This document shows positions 31,340 through 43,197 of a stretch of 64,000 bases of DNA, piece by piece. A model generated the notes under the pieces. The model worked only from the letters and a program-made list of their open reading frames with translations. It was not told the DNA's origin and searched no databases. Source of the stretch: Gymnopus androsaceus JB14 (lineage: Eukaryota; Basidiomycota; Agaricomycetes; Agaricales; Omphalotaceae); assembly GCA_009733575.1 (NCBI GenBank), contig ML769413.1:303297-367296 (forward strand), given 5' to 3'. The stretch's first letter is position 1. Each line of letters opens with the position of its first letter. The position numbers and the translations under genes were made by a program.

Positions 31340-33633
31340 TTAGTATCTGTCCGATTCCGATTCCTCCCCATAAGCAGTCGCTTCTGCAAGAGTCATCGAG
31401 CGTTGCCTGACAAGGCGTTGAAGTTTTGGAGTTGGAGGAAAGTAAGCGTTTAAGCATGGCGACTTTTTGAGGTTATTGATATCGACTTCAATAATCTCTT
31501 TGCAGAACATATCGAGGTCGAGATCATTCTCATCGTAGCCTATTAAAATCGTGTTAGTTGTACAAGCTCGGAAATCCAGATTCGGAAAAGCCTCACCGAA
31601 CGGTTGCTCAATTTCTTCACCGGCAGAGAGGAAACCAAGATAAATGAACGCGGCCAACGCCACACCTGGTACCGTGTGCCATCCAAATTCAGCCACTAGC
31701 TGGAAGGGCAAAAAGAAGAGGTAGACCCAGACAGTGCTGGAAAGAATTAGCCTAAGGAAGATAACCAGAGAGTTTCAATTACTTACTGTCTGATGTGTAC
31801 CGCATAGACGCTTGGAGTTCGTCAGCATGCTGTAGTACTATTAATGAGGTTTCAAGACTTACAAAGGAAGCGGAGTAGTCAGGATCTGCTCGAGGGCTTA
31901 GTCAAAAGTTAGCGCCAGCATTATTTACTCATGCAGGAAACAACTTACAAGCCAATGACGCTTCCAAGGATGTAACGGTGCCTATCATAGATCCCAAGCT
32001 CGTCCCTGGTACAGTGTTTCTTTCTTCCAAAACACTGCACCACTCGCTCATACATCGTACAATTTCCAGCGGTAAATTTTCACCGCGATCGGCCGTAGAT
32101 ACCGTATGTTTCTCGTTTCCAACCCTCGGTTGGATAGGTCCGCTCCACATTCTCTGACTTGAATCGTATGCCCAAGGATCCTTCGCATTAGGGTCCTGGG
32201 TTGGAAGTCCAGAGTAGGATGATTTCCTAGAGAACAAGCTTCTGATGCGCCCAAATAACCCGGAGAAAGGAATGAGCTCGGTAGAAACATCATTCAAAAT
32301 GTCTTGCTCTCCGGGTTGTTGCGCGGGAGCAAGAACTTGATGATGGCTATGGATTGAGGCACTGGAAGGGACTCGGTGCAGCGAGCCCCGTGGAGATTCA
32401 GAAACTGGGAAGGTGCCGTAGGTGCTTTCGCTGGCATTTTCATGTTCCGTGTGGTAGTGAACTCGACGTTGTTTCTTGGGCGGGGAAGATTCTCCGCTGA
32501 TACCTCGTGCTTGAGGAAGAGCAGGGTTGGACGCAATGCGGCGCGCTCGGGATGGTGGAGGAAGAGCAGAGGTCATTGCTGCCTGTTTCTGTTCCGCAGT
32601 ATGGTCGTGCTGACAGATTACGATCAACGTGAGCATTCATAAGACAGAACTGGTATCACTCACATCGTGCAGCGGACGTACGAGATGGTAGAGATCTTCG
32701 TAGTAAATTCCAAGCTCGCCTACGAAAGAACGCATTAGGCAGCCGCCAAGTAGAGTCCAAACCTGACAGTAAGCTTACCTCGCAAGTGATGTTTCATAGC
32801 AACAGCAAATCCAAGAATGAGGTCAAGAGCCATTCTTTTCTCAGCCATGACTTTTAAGAGCTCGGAGCTCGTACGGTTCATTATCCCAGTAGATATCTCT
32901 TCCGCAGTTCTTGGAGTCAGACGAGCGGGTACGTGATACCAAATGAGACGACCGAGGGCACGAGAATCTTGAATGACACTGGTCCATGCCGATCGACCTT
33001 GCCAGTATCGATCATAACTATAAAATGGTGTTAGATGGTGAATTCAAAGGACCAAAAGAAGATTAATTACCCAGACATCGCTCTGTAAGATATAACAAAA
33101 CCGATAACCACACCTATTCCAGCTGAGCGCTGATCGTAAAGAGGGAAGAATAGAGCATACCGAGAACTGTTGTTACACTGTCGTGAGTGCTGGTCGATAC
33201 AAGAAGTATGTAGCTGCTTACCGTTCAACATTACATTAGGAATCTCCAGCTTTACGATTCCCCTCACGTCCAGAGCAACAACAACTGAAGAATGTCATCA
33301 GGATGAACATCTGCAACTGGATGAATCGATCATACTAGAAGCGAAGATTGTTTGAACTATTACAGCAGGCCATATATGCCAGATCTTTAGCGAAAAGGAA
33401 AGGGAAGGGAACGCAAGTTCCCGTCAGAGACAGCGAAACAAACTAGAGACAAGTATGATGATGCTCACCACGGTGCCCCTACCAAAAACCCAAGAAAAAA
33501 AGCCATGTGCTGGTGCTTGTGTATAATGAGCGAGAGGAATGTCAGGCTTGACTGCGGGGAGAAGGCTTAAGCCTCGGATGGGGGCGAAAGGTTTATTGCC
33601 ATTCAAGCGACTCTTCGAAGAACTAGCAGACAT
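31340..33633 (-). CDS. Bestrophin-family (RFP-TM, UPF0187) anion channel-like membrane protein
   Basis: Minus strand, about ten exons. The first are 33633-33469, 33384-33336, 33284-33222, a 6-nt microexon 33166-33161, 33113-33071 and 33017 onward. The product starts MSASSSKSRLNGNKPFAPIR and contains the family core: EIPNVMLN-VLG-VVIGFVISYRAMSGYDRYWQGR, WTSVIQDSRALGRLIWYH and MALDLILGFAVAMKHHLRGE. A Ser/Pro-rich insert of about 200 residues follows, then RQTVWVYLFFLPFQLVAEFG, GVALAAFIYLGFLSAGEEIE and the hallmark QPFGYDENDLDLD, ending ESDRY. Bestrophins are chloride/bicarbonate channels; fungal members are little studied. The last intron boundaries are supported by the family motif around EQPFG-YDEND. 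The location could be plasma or organelle membrane. Confidence 0.87.
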
Positions 33634-35110
33634 TTTTCTGCGAAAACGGAATTAAAGAACAGCTGAAACTTTGAAATGAAAGAATTGATGAGTTAATCGG
33701 ACTGAGAATAAGAGGAGAATGAAAGTGGGGGGAAAGTAAGTTTGTTAAGGACATTTTCAGAGCCATGGATGGTCTTTATAATAAATGATCATTCATGAAA
33801 GAACCTGTTCGTCTGAATGATTCTTGGGCGGCGGTGGCACTTGAGCGGCGTGATTGACATTGATTCGTTTAGTTGTGATAAAGTCAAGTCGGAGGAAACA
33901 TTGAGCGATATCAAAGCCAGAAACAGCGAAAGCGTGCGCGGGTTGAGAAAAAACATGTATAATTCGATTCGCTCCAGTGCAGACCACGGAAGACTGGTAA
34001 AAGTTTCAGACGACCGTTCTTCTACAAGATGGAAAAAACGGTACTAGGAATAGGAAAGTATTCCTGGAACCAATATAGAATCGACGGTAAGATCCTTCAT
34101 ATGTCACCGACCTGGTGGATGAGCGCTGATGGTGTCAAAGCAGAGATCGCACTTATTGAATATGCAAGTCTCCAAGTACTTATCGCGATATAGTGGGCCA
34201 ACTATGTAAAAGACGTCTTAGTTGGGATAACATCAGTATGCACTGCACTCGGCGCTGTTTTTTTTTGTAAAATGATGGTTGAAGTCTGAAGATCCCACCT
34301 GCATGTGCGAACAATTCGATGGCGATATTCAACGGATATTCAGTCCCAGGATAGGGACGTTTCAGTAATAGAGTCTTCATCTATTGTAATTTGTAATTTG
34401 TTTGAGTCGGAAGCTAGTAAACGATACTGATATCGCACCTAAGTACTCCATTCAATGGGTGCCGTTGGATGGTTAGAGTTCCATATAACTGGTTACATTG
34501 AGGGTCTCTGTGATCCGAAGGGATTCGAATTAAAAAATGCTGGATAGCTTCGTGCAACAGCCTTGTGGTAGCTCGTGGCAAACAGGAAGGAAAATAAGCG
34601 CTTACTGCGCCTATTCACCAGATTTGAATCAGATCTTCGACCATGCTTTTGGCCCTGTCTCATACATCGGTGAACATGTCAAGTTTTCCTTGAAAAAATG
34701 CTTGATACTTACCCGCGTGCCGCTCTTAGTGAAAAAAGCATTTGCATGCACTGGACCTATGTACCTTGGACCTACCTGCACTGCAATTCTCAAGAACTAC
34801 ATCTCTACGTGCCAATTCAAAAGCTTTTTGAGTATTGCATAGGAATGTACATATCATATAGATTTGTACTACAAGAGGAAGAGTGAGAGATATACAAGTA
34901 TGGCAGCACACACTACATGTCTTCAAGTTGACACCATTTTAGGAGAGATTCAGGAATGAGAAGCAAGCTTCAGAACGCATGAATAGAGTTGTATATAGTA
35001 TACAGTGTTACTGTTTCCATTCTTTGGTCATGTATTCTGAAGATTCTTCATACCAACTTCGTACACTCTTCGAATCACCTTCAACAACAGGATTAAGACT
35101 CAAGGTGCCA

Positions 35111-35287
35111 ATCAGCAAAACCTGGGTGGTCCCATAGCAAGGTCCCCATCTGTCCAGAACTGGACAGTTCTATGACTGCTATGGATTGTATTGGAGCTTC
35201 TGTACAGTGCTGTAGAGCAACTCATAGCAACTCATAGCAATCCATAGCAATCCATAGCAATCCATAGTTCACCCAGGTTTTGCTGAT
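35111..35287. mobile_element. Fold-back element of about 177 bp
   Basis: ATCAGCAAAACCTGGGTG at 35111-35128 is exactly inverted at 35270-35287 (CACCCAGGTTTTGCTGAT). The interior includes a second small inverted pair (tgtccagaactggaca) and a decamer array. It is non-coding, so a MITE or fold-back is likely. Confidence 0.6.
35221..35267 (+). repeat. Decamer tandem array (C/T)TCATAGCAA or TCCATAGCAA
   Basis: Five consecutive 10-bp units: two ctcatagcaa, two tccatagcaa and a partial tccatag. Confidence 0.8.
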
Positions 35288-37265
35288 CAGTGGATAAGTG
35301 ACAAGAACACTTGGACCAATAGCTCATCCAAGGGAGGCACAACCAAAGTCTCAAGGTCATATCGAGCTTCGGCCTGAGATCGAGGCGCAAGTAAGTATTT
35401 TGATTCTTAGCCAGAGGTGTCGGACCCGGATGGCTGAATTTAGAAGAGTAGGATCTACGTACCTTCAGTTGCATGAGTCATTGGAGGATAAAATTTATGG
35501 GCAGGACAAACAACCGAGATGAGCACGGCAGGCAGTAAAAAGAGAGAGATGTGTCTAGCAAATGCTGATGATACGGCGATTTTTTGACCAACGCAGAGGA
35601 TTTAGATAGAGTCCACCCACCCTTGAACTCTTTCTATGAGTCACTGGCTGACCTCTTGGACAATTTAGATCCTTCTCAAACACAGATACCGACCCAAAAA
35701 TGATAACGCATATTCAAATTCTTAATCTGCTTTTGATGAAGGGTCGGCAAGGTGGGTAGAGCCAGGAGTTTAACTGTAAATTAAAACGAACCGTCGAGTC
35801 CACAGAGCTCGATGGTCACCGGTAGTTGACCGGTAGCGTAGAATAAGAAAAATGCGAAAGACTCGCCTGGATGTACTACGATACTAATCTGAGGCGCGTC
35901 GCTACACCGGAGACGACGTCTAAAGATGAACAATCGAAAAATCAAAGACTACCGTCTCGAGATGGTTGTGGTATGGGAACAAGACCGTAGCGAAAGCCTA
36001 TTTGTCTGGAATATAATCGTCAGGATCCAGTGACGTCGGGGTACATCTTGAAGCAATCCCGTAGGTAGATAAGAAGCCGGCTAGGCTTCTCGCAGATGTG
36101 GCAAGGCTCTGGCGACATACTGGAGGCCCGGGCGTCACCTTGAACATATCCTCTACTTCAACCTTCGGAGCGTGAGTATCAAATTGTAAGTATGGAATGA
36201 ACCCAATGGACTAGGCAATTAGGGAAATGTGAGTAAGATCGGAGGATCGAGTGATCAAGAGGCGGGAGTGTAGTCTAAAGAAGGTGTGAATATAAAGAGT
36301 GTCGATGAGTGGAGCGAGCGACTCTACTACATGGCTTTCTGGGATACCTCTCCTCCGGCAGCCCGGCAGCCCATCTTGCCTTGTATCCTGCTTTCTAGAT
36401 ATACCGCAGCGGCTTCGTGGTTCAGTCATGAGCTCGTCCCCACCTTCCATGAATACCCCGAAGACGAAAATGCATTTACCGCCGCGGCATTGGACTACTT
36501 CGCGGCCAGCCGGCGTTCAGATTTTGGCTTCCTTCCTTCCCGCTACATAAGATGAGGCCGTATATCCCAAGATATTCTGAAGAGTTATTAACCGTATTTC
36601 TTAAGCGATCTCGGCGGCTGAATCACTTGCGATTCAGAGTGCGATCATGATTCTTACCTTGCTGTCGTTAACCGTATTTCCTGAGCCCTACATTCAAGTG
36701 AGCGCTATCTAAAGTGAAGAAAAATAGGACACGGCGAGCACCTAGTTAACGGGCTAGTATGACCAGTCTTAGCAAAAAGAAAAAAACCAGTGAATACGTC
36801 GAGTCGGAATAAATGAGTCGGTTTATGGATTCCTTCCGTTGTCAATCCCTTGCCGGAGACCCTGCCTGCATGTCGCGTTGGACAGAGTACCGTCAGGTTG
36901 GGCGCTAGGGCAGCCTTTGAGTTCGAAGCTAGCTGAGGGTGTATGAGTGTGCACAGTATTGAATGGGTACTTGAAGTCTACTGCGAGCTGTCGAGTGCGG
37001 GTCCGAGCGTAACATTCAATGTACTCAGCATCAAAAGAGTACAAGTTTGACCATATGATGATTATACATAGAAATCCTCCAGTTTGAAAACAATGGGCAC
37101 TTTACATCTCATGTACATGTACATGGAGACTTGGAAGAGGAAACAAAGAGGATAAATAGTCTTGGACTGCAAAGTCCTAAAACACGCTGGACGCCTCCAA
37201 ACATATAAAATCCAAATTCAAGGACCTAAAATGAAACTGGGATGTTAGAATATCTCATAGAGGAT

Positions 37266-38567
37266 TTAGACAATGGAATACAACGTACTACAATATTCGC
37301 CGTTTTCATGATCAGATTGGAGAACAGCCAAATATTCGACAGCTAGACCGTGATGTTTCGATCTAAAATGTGTATGGGATTTTGAGTTGATGCGTATTCC
37401 CTCAACGCGTGATTCAACAGAGTCGGTTAGAGCATTTTGATACCAAAAGAACCTAACATCCTCCAAGACGCATCGCGAGTCTATCAGCATCGTTTTGAGC
37501 TCCTCGAATCGGATTCGATTGCTCTCGACGCCCTTGATATCAGCTCGCAAATGAGTCAATTTGGGAATGGAAACGTGCTGCCAGAAACCAATTGGAGAAC
37601 GATCGTCAATGAAGTCGATCTCTAACCTCGTCAAATGGGAATGGAGAATAGTGGATGTAGTCGGAAGGGCCTCCGAGTCTAACCCAGGGCAAAAGTATGT
37701 TAATTTGAGGGTCTCCAAAATTGGACACCTTCGTAGTAAATCAGCGAAGGAATGACCAATGTAATTGCTAATCTTCAGAGTGGTCAAGTGTTGGAAATCG
37801 AAGGGTGCGGTCGGATGAAAGGAGGATGATATGTTAAGAGCATGCAGATGAGGGCAATAACTAAACGTGGTCCCAAAGCAGCCATACCGGAAGCTATCGC
37901 TATGGTGAATGTGAAGTTCCAGAACTTCGAGGGAAAGGAAACTTGTAGTTCGGTAACGAGCCTGCTCTAGCATGTAAGCTAGGTAAGGCTTTGACTCTGT
38001 AAAATACAGGTCTACCTCCTTCCATCTGTTTGCGTGCTCAGCAAGAGCATCTAGAGTAGGGAGCAACCCCTCATAATCGATATCACCGCTGAAGGATAGG
38101 TGAAGATATAGAGGTGCAGCTGTCCCAGAACGCGAGAGAACCTCCTTGAGGCAGCTGTTCATAGAGTTGTAACCGGGTAGAGGAGATGAACAGTAATACA
38201 GGATCTGGTCCTGCACTGCAATGGATGTCCAGAATGTGGGATTGGAGAGAATGATTTCTCGCCACCAAAAGCAGACCCAAGTCAATCGGAATGTCTCTCC
38301 AGTGCATCGGAAGCCTTCCTCGTATTCCTTAATAGTGAGGGTGATAAGATATTTTTCTCGACGGCTGGCAACGACTAGTTCGAAGATCATGCTCATCACT
38401 TCTTGGGGCAATTTTCGAATGGGGGACAGTAACGACTCGTGGTACTCCAGGGTTTTCGCTATGTCGAAGCGGATGTCATTATTGGAATGTTTTTGAAGAT
38501 TTCGACGCGTGGCCTGTATGAGAGCAAGCAGCTGGACGCGCTCGGTGGGTGAATCTGGAATAGGCAT
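37266..38567 (-). CDS. F-box/LRR-type protein (largely intact; N-terminal frameshift)
   Basis: A 433-residue uninterrupted frame starting MPIPDSPTERVQLLALIQAT, with an F-box-like block LLSPIRKLPQEVMSMIFELV and FRLTWVCFWWREIILSNPTFW, then leucine-rich repeats (LEVLELHIHHSDS, HLTTLKISNYIGHSF, ILETLKLTYFCPGL, HLTRLEIDFIDDR). F-box proteins recruit substrates to SCF ubiquitin ligases. The paralogue at 39866-41291 shows that the ancestral protein began further upstream (MSGADLISDSLEQHSFLDGQ at 38664 here), joined through RLNA-IPDSP. In this copy one extra C near 38567 (aatgCctattcc against aatgctattcc) breaks that join, so the remaining frame begins at an internal Met. It may be expressed in shortened form. 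Confidence 0.75.
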   Translation of the reverse strand: MPIPDSPTERVQLLALIQATRRNLQKHSNNDIRFDIAKTLEYHESLLSPIRKLPQEVMSMIFELVVASRREKYLITLTIKEYEEGFRCTGETFRLTWVCFWWREIILSNPTFWTSIAVQDQILYYCSSPLPGYNSMNSCLKEVLSRSGTAAPLYLHLSFSGDIDYEGLLPTLDALAEHANRWKEVDLYFTESKPYLAYMLEQARYRTTSFLSLEVLELHIHHSDSFRYGCFGTTFSYCPHLHALNISSSFHPTAPFDFQHLTTLKISNYIGHSFADLLRRCPILETLKLTYFCPGLDSEALPTTSTILHSHLTRLEIDFIDDRSPIGFWQHVSIPKLTHLRADIKGVESNRIRFEELKTMLIDSRCVLEDVRFFWYQNALTDSVESRVEGIRINSKSHTHFRSKHHGLAVEYLAVLQSDHENGEYCSTLYSIV

Positions 38568-38664
38568 TCAGTCTGGTTCTAGCGAACGCGTCCTCGTAGC
38601 TAGATTGGCCATCGAGGAAGGAATGCTGTTCAAGAGAATCAGATATGAGGTCGGCGCCAGACAT
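38568..38664 (-). pseudogene. Detached N-terminus of the F-box gene
   Basis: MSGADLISDSLEQHSFLDGQ followed by SSYEDAFARTRLNA, then a one-base frameshift into the main frame at 37266-38567. The second copy (41291 region) has the same start joined in frame, so the shift is specific to this copy or is a sequencing error. Confidence 0.6.
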
Positions 38665-39865
38665 GACCAGAAGTAAGGGCTTTCACGTTCGCGATGATAA
38701 TGACAGAAACCAGAAGTCGTTGTCTTTCGGAAGAGCCTCTGAGAGTCGGAAGGAGAGGGAGTAGGACCTTAATCAGCGCCACCATTTGAAGGCGGCCTTA
38801 GGCCTTAAATACCTTTGAATAATCAGATTCCAAATCTCGATTTCCTGCTAGGTCTTGAGCTTGAATATTCGAATGAATGGTTCATAACCGCGCCATTCCT
38901 CATGCCACCGAATGCTCTCGGCGTTCAGCAGGACCCCGGAGGCTTCTGCAGAACCTTGCCCGAACCTTGCCCGAATCAGTGAAATTCGTGTCCTAATATA
39001 GCTTCATTTCGAGCCCAAAATCTGCCATAACGTCAGCGCCGAACCGACCCCTTTTCGATGGCAGAATGACACAAAGCAAGCTCCGCGATAAGCTAGCAAG
39101 GCGCGCTTATCCAGAGGACAAGGTTCTATAGGAACTTCCGGGGTCCTCGTTCAGCACTTGGACCATGCCGTGTAATAGTCCTTCCTTTCTTCCTTCCTCA
39201 CACGGACCTCCCAAATTGACGCTTCTATCAAACAAACAAGATGATCTCGTGTACGTGTGGCATCGTTTCTGACTTACATGCAAGTAGTCCGCGGCTCTGT
39301 ACTATGTAAACGCTAGGGGATTCACATAGGTCGGCACGTAGGCCGGCTCCCAATCGTGCGTTCTCTGTTGGAACGACATAAGGGTGGCTCTATATAACGC
39401 ATAACAGGGTTCCGGGACTTATTTCGAGAACTTCACCGTAATGGAGTCTGACACCGCGATAAATTTGCTGTTGGACCACTCTCTCTATTGTCGAAAGCAT
39501 TCGGGAAACTAAGAAGTTCCCTCTGGGAGTCGTGTGCTATCTCTAAGGCCTCTCCCCAACTCTCCCTCCAAACTCGTCATTAATGAGATGAAAGATATGA
39601 CCATATGATAAGATGGGTTGATGCTACGAAATCTCTTGTTCAATTGTATCCAAGTTCTTGAATGTGGCCCCTTTTGGAAGATTTGACAAGGACGGATTAT
39701 ATTATAACTATACCCAATTCCCCATATCCCCAGTTTGAAAAAAATGGGCACTTCACATCTTATGTACATGGTACATGGAGATTTGGAAGAAACACACGGT
39801 GAACTTGAATGCCTCCAAATCATTATTAAAAATCAAAATTAAGGACCTAAAAAGAAACTGCGATG

Positions 39866-41291
39866 TTAGAATATCTCATAGAGGATTTGGGCAACGGAAT
39901 GCAACATACTACAGTATCTGCAGCTTTCGTGATCAGAGGGGGGAGCAGCCAAATATCCGACATTAAGACCGTGATGTTTCGATCTAAAATGTTTATGGGA
40001 TTTTGAGTTGATGCGTATTCCCTCAATGCGTGATTCAACAGAGTCGGTTAGAGCATTTTGATACCAAAAGAACCTGACATCCTCCAAGACGCATCGCGAG
40101 TCTATCAGCATCGTTTTGAGCTCCTCGAATCGGATTCGATTGCTCTCGACGCCCTTGATATCAGCTCGCAAATGAGTCAATTTGGGAACGGAGACGTGCT
40201 GCCAGAAACCAATTGGAGAACGATCATCGATGAAGTCGATCTCTAACCTCGTCAAATGGGGATGGAGAATAGTGGATGCAGTCGGAGGGGCCTCCGAGTC
40301 TGACCCAGGGCAAAAGTATGTTAATTTGAGGGTCTCCACAATTGGACACCTTCGTAGTAAATCAGCGAAGGAATGACCAATGTAATTGCTAATCTTTCAG
40401 AGGTGGTCAAGTGTTGGAAATCGAAGGGTGCGGTCGGATGAAGGAGGATGATATGTTAAGAGTATGTAGGCGAGGGCAATGACTGAACATGGTCCCAAAG
40501 CAGCCATGCCGGAAGCTATCGCTGTGATGAATGTGAAGTTCCAGAACTTCGAGGGAAAGGAAACTTGTAGTTCGGTAACGAACCTGCTCTAGCATGTAAG
40601 CTAGGTAAGGCTTTGACTCTGTAAAATACAAGTCCACCTCCTTCCATCTGTTTGCGTGTTCAGCAAGAGCATCTAGAGTAGGGAGCAACCCCTCATAATC
40701 GATATCACCGCTGAAGGATAAGGTGAAGATAAAGAGGTGCAGCTGTCCCAGAACGCGAGAGAACCTCCTTGAGGCAGCTGTTCATAGCGTTGTAACCGGG
40801 TAGAGGAGATGAACAATAATATAGAACCTGGTCCTGCAATGCAATGGACGTCCAGAATGTGGGATTGGAGAGAGATAATTTCTCGCCACCAAAAGCAGAC
40901 CCAAGTCAATCGGAATATCTCTCCAGTGCATCGGAAGCCTTCCTCGTACTTCCCTAATACGTGAGGCTGATAAGATATTTTTCCCGACGGCTGGCAACGA
41001 CTAGTTCGAAAATCATGTTCATCACTTCTTGGGGCAATTTTCGAATGGGGACAGTAACGACTCGTGGTACTCTAGGGTTTTCGCTATGTCAAAGCGGATG
41101 TCATTATTGGAATATTTTTGATGATTTCGGCGCGTCGCCTGTATGAGAGCAAGCAGCTGGACGCGCTCAGTGGGTGAATCTGGAATAGCATTCAGTCTGT
41201 TTCTAGCGAACGCGTCCTCGTAGCTAGATTGGTTATCGAGGAGAGAATGCTGTTCAAGGTAATCAGGAATAAGATGATCAGCGCCAGACAT
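39866..41291 (-). pseudogene. Second copy of the F-box gene, several frameshifts
   Basis: Starts MSGADHLIPDYLEQHSLLDN and runs in frame through ARNRLNAIPDSPTERVQ to HESLLSP, then is broken by indels near 41045, 40880-40945, 40720 and 40400. C-terminal segments (METLKLTYFCPGSDSEAPPT and later) are more than 90% identical to the copy at 37266-38567 by eye. Flanks are duplicated too (37080 and 39730 blocks), so it arose by segmental duplication. Confidence 0.8.
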
Positions 41292-43197
41292 AATCAAAAT
41301 TAATGAGCTGTAGTAGAGCTTCACGCTAGCGACAATGACAGAAGATGTAGTGCTCTCTTTCGGAAGAGCCTCTGAGAGTGGGAAGGAGAATCAGGGCTTT
41401 AATCAACGCCACCATTTGAAGTTGGGCTTTGGCCTTAAATACTTTCCTGCAATGAATTGGTTCATAACTGCGCCACCACGCCATCCTCACACGGACCTTC
41501 TAAATCTATCCAGCAAACAAGATGATCATGGCGGCGTTTCTGTACTAAGCGCCGGGATTATCTAGCTACTATCACGTAGGTCGGCTTTTGATATTTGGGT
41601 TCAGAATCCTTCCACATCGACACACATCGACATTCGAGCTAAACTAAGTATCGGGATTGATGGGAATACATAGCGTATATAGTGCTCCGAGTCCTATCCG
41701 AGTCTTTTTCCTGTTAATTTTGGATAAGTACTCGTTCCGCAAGTTGCTTTAAGGCGCAAAATGCCAAAATCTTTGAAAACTCAACCATTTTTTTAGAACG
41801 TTTCTTCTTACATGGGGAAGAGACCTGGATCATGAAGATATAGTATAGACATGACAGACCAGTTTTCCGAGGTTTTCCGGTGCACTGCAAGTACTTCAAG
41901 AGTAGTAGAGGGATGATGAATAGCGTGACTATATGCGTTACAAATTCTCACTGTCGTTGTAGGTCGCTGTCCGTCACATAGGCCAGCATGGGTCCGTATT
42001 TTAGCTTTTCAATTCGTAGCACTTCGAACGGCGGAAGCGCTAGCATGCTCGTCCCTTCGATAAAATTGCTTTTCTGGGTTCAAACGATATGCACGATACT
42101 TACGCAGAAAATAAAGTTGGCGAAGTTTTTGTCCGATATTAAGAGGTAGAGCTCGATCATTTGTTCATTTGTTTGAACAAAGTTGTTTTGAAGAGCTTCT
42201 TGAGAGTGAGATTTTGTGTACTGGGATGGACTTTGGCGCGGTCTCTCTCAGTCGCAGGTTCCGTGCGGATGACGCGTTACGCATTCCGTCTACTTAGTCT
42301 TGCTGGCCGACGCGACTCCCTAAAAGGGAAATTTCGACACTGGCACGGATCACTCTGGTCGAAAGGAAAGGGTCTAAGGCCCTGTGGACAAGCGGGGACT
42401 CCCGCTTCTGGGATAGTATTTCGTTTCGATACGCATCGTAGCGAGACCAGTCAAATCGCGCGCCTTCTACTGGAACGAGATAGGAAGGGAGGCTTTATCT
42501 GACGCATAACAGCTGAAAAAGAACATAAAAATGTGGCGTAACCTTATGATTACTTCCTAACACCGTGATGCATTTTCTGTTGGACCACTTCCCTATCTCC
42601 ATTGTCGAAAACATCCGGGAAATCATGGAATTCTGCTCTGTGAGGAGCCACTCAGTCGGATGATAGAATTCGATGAAGCCGACGACATGGTATCTACCTG
42701 AGTACCCGACGTTATCCTGCCCAAAAATAGTTCCAAGCTCGAAGAATTGGAGTGCGGTGATGACTCCCCAAACATTATTCACAAGCCATTTCTTCCTCTC
42801 TCCCATCATCAATATACTTCCTTCCTTCCTTCCTTCCTTACACTACTTACGGTATTTCAATATTGGTCACGACTTACTAGCTTTGCTTGTAACGTCCTCC
42901 AAATCCAATCTAGTCTCTCTGTCTCTGGTCTATCTAGCACTGCCATTCAAGACTGCTGTCGATACTACTGATTGTTTTTCTGATGTTCAATTTATTCAGT
43001 TGGTGGCTACGCTGGTCAAGAAGTACTACTATATTCCTCCAATTTTCGACTTCTTCAAGCTCACTTCTTTTCATATCGGCTATACTCTCATGCTTTCAGA
43101 CGGAGTTTTCGGGAAAGTGATCGTGTTTTTATCATTACTAGATTGTATGTTTTCGTTGCATTTTCTTTTCCGCTTGTGATTTGAACCTACTGAATCA
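41292..43197. other. Gene-poor duplicated flank
   Basis: No recognisable gene. Blocks near 41480-41560 and 42540-42640 repeat blocks near 39190-39250 and 39430-39510 (cctcacacggacc, caaacaagatgatc, ctgttggaccac), so the F-box segmental duplication extends through here. A (TTCC)n microsatellite lies at about 42820-42840. The 168-codon frame at 42673-43179 has no recognisable features and is probably chance. Confidence 0.45.

Larger units (their letters stand above)
33634..37265. other. Gene-poor 3.6-kb region
   Basis: No intact gene was recognised. Short frames exist, among them 34537-34842 (+), which contains AYSPDLNQIFDHAF, reminiscent of the YSPDLNPIE block of Tc1/mariner-type transposases, and 36286-36555 (+), with no known resemblance. 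A fold-back with a decamer array lies at 35111-35287. The region looks like old transposon debris. Confidence 0.4.

Noticed and set aside
42673..43179. 168-codon plus-strand frame with hydrophobic stretches
   Set aside because: Composition follows a TTCC-rich and AT-rich sequence, it has no recognisable motif, overlaps duplicated flank sequence and lacks a plausible intron pattern; treated as chance.
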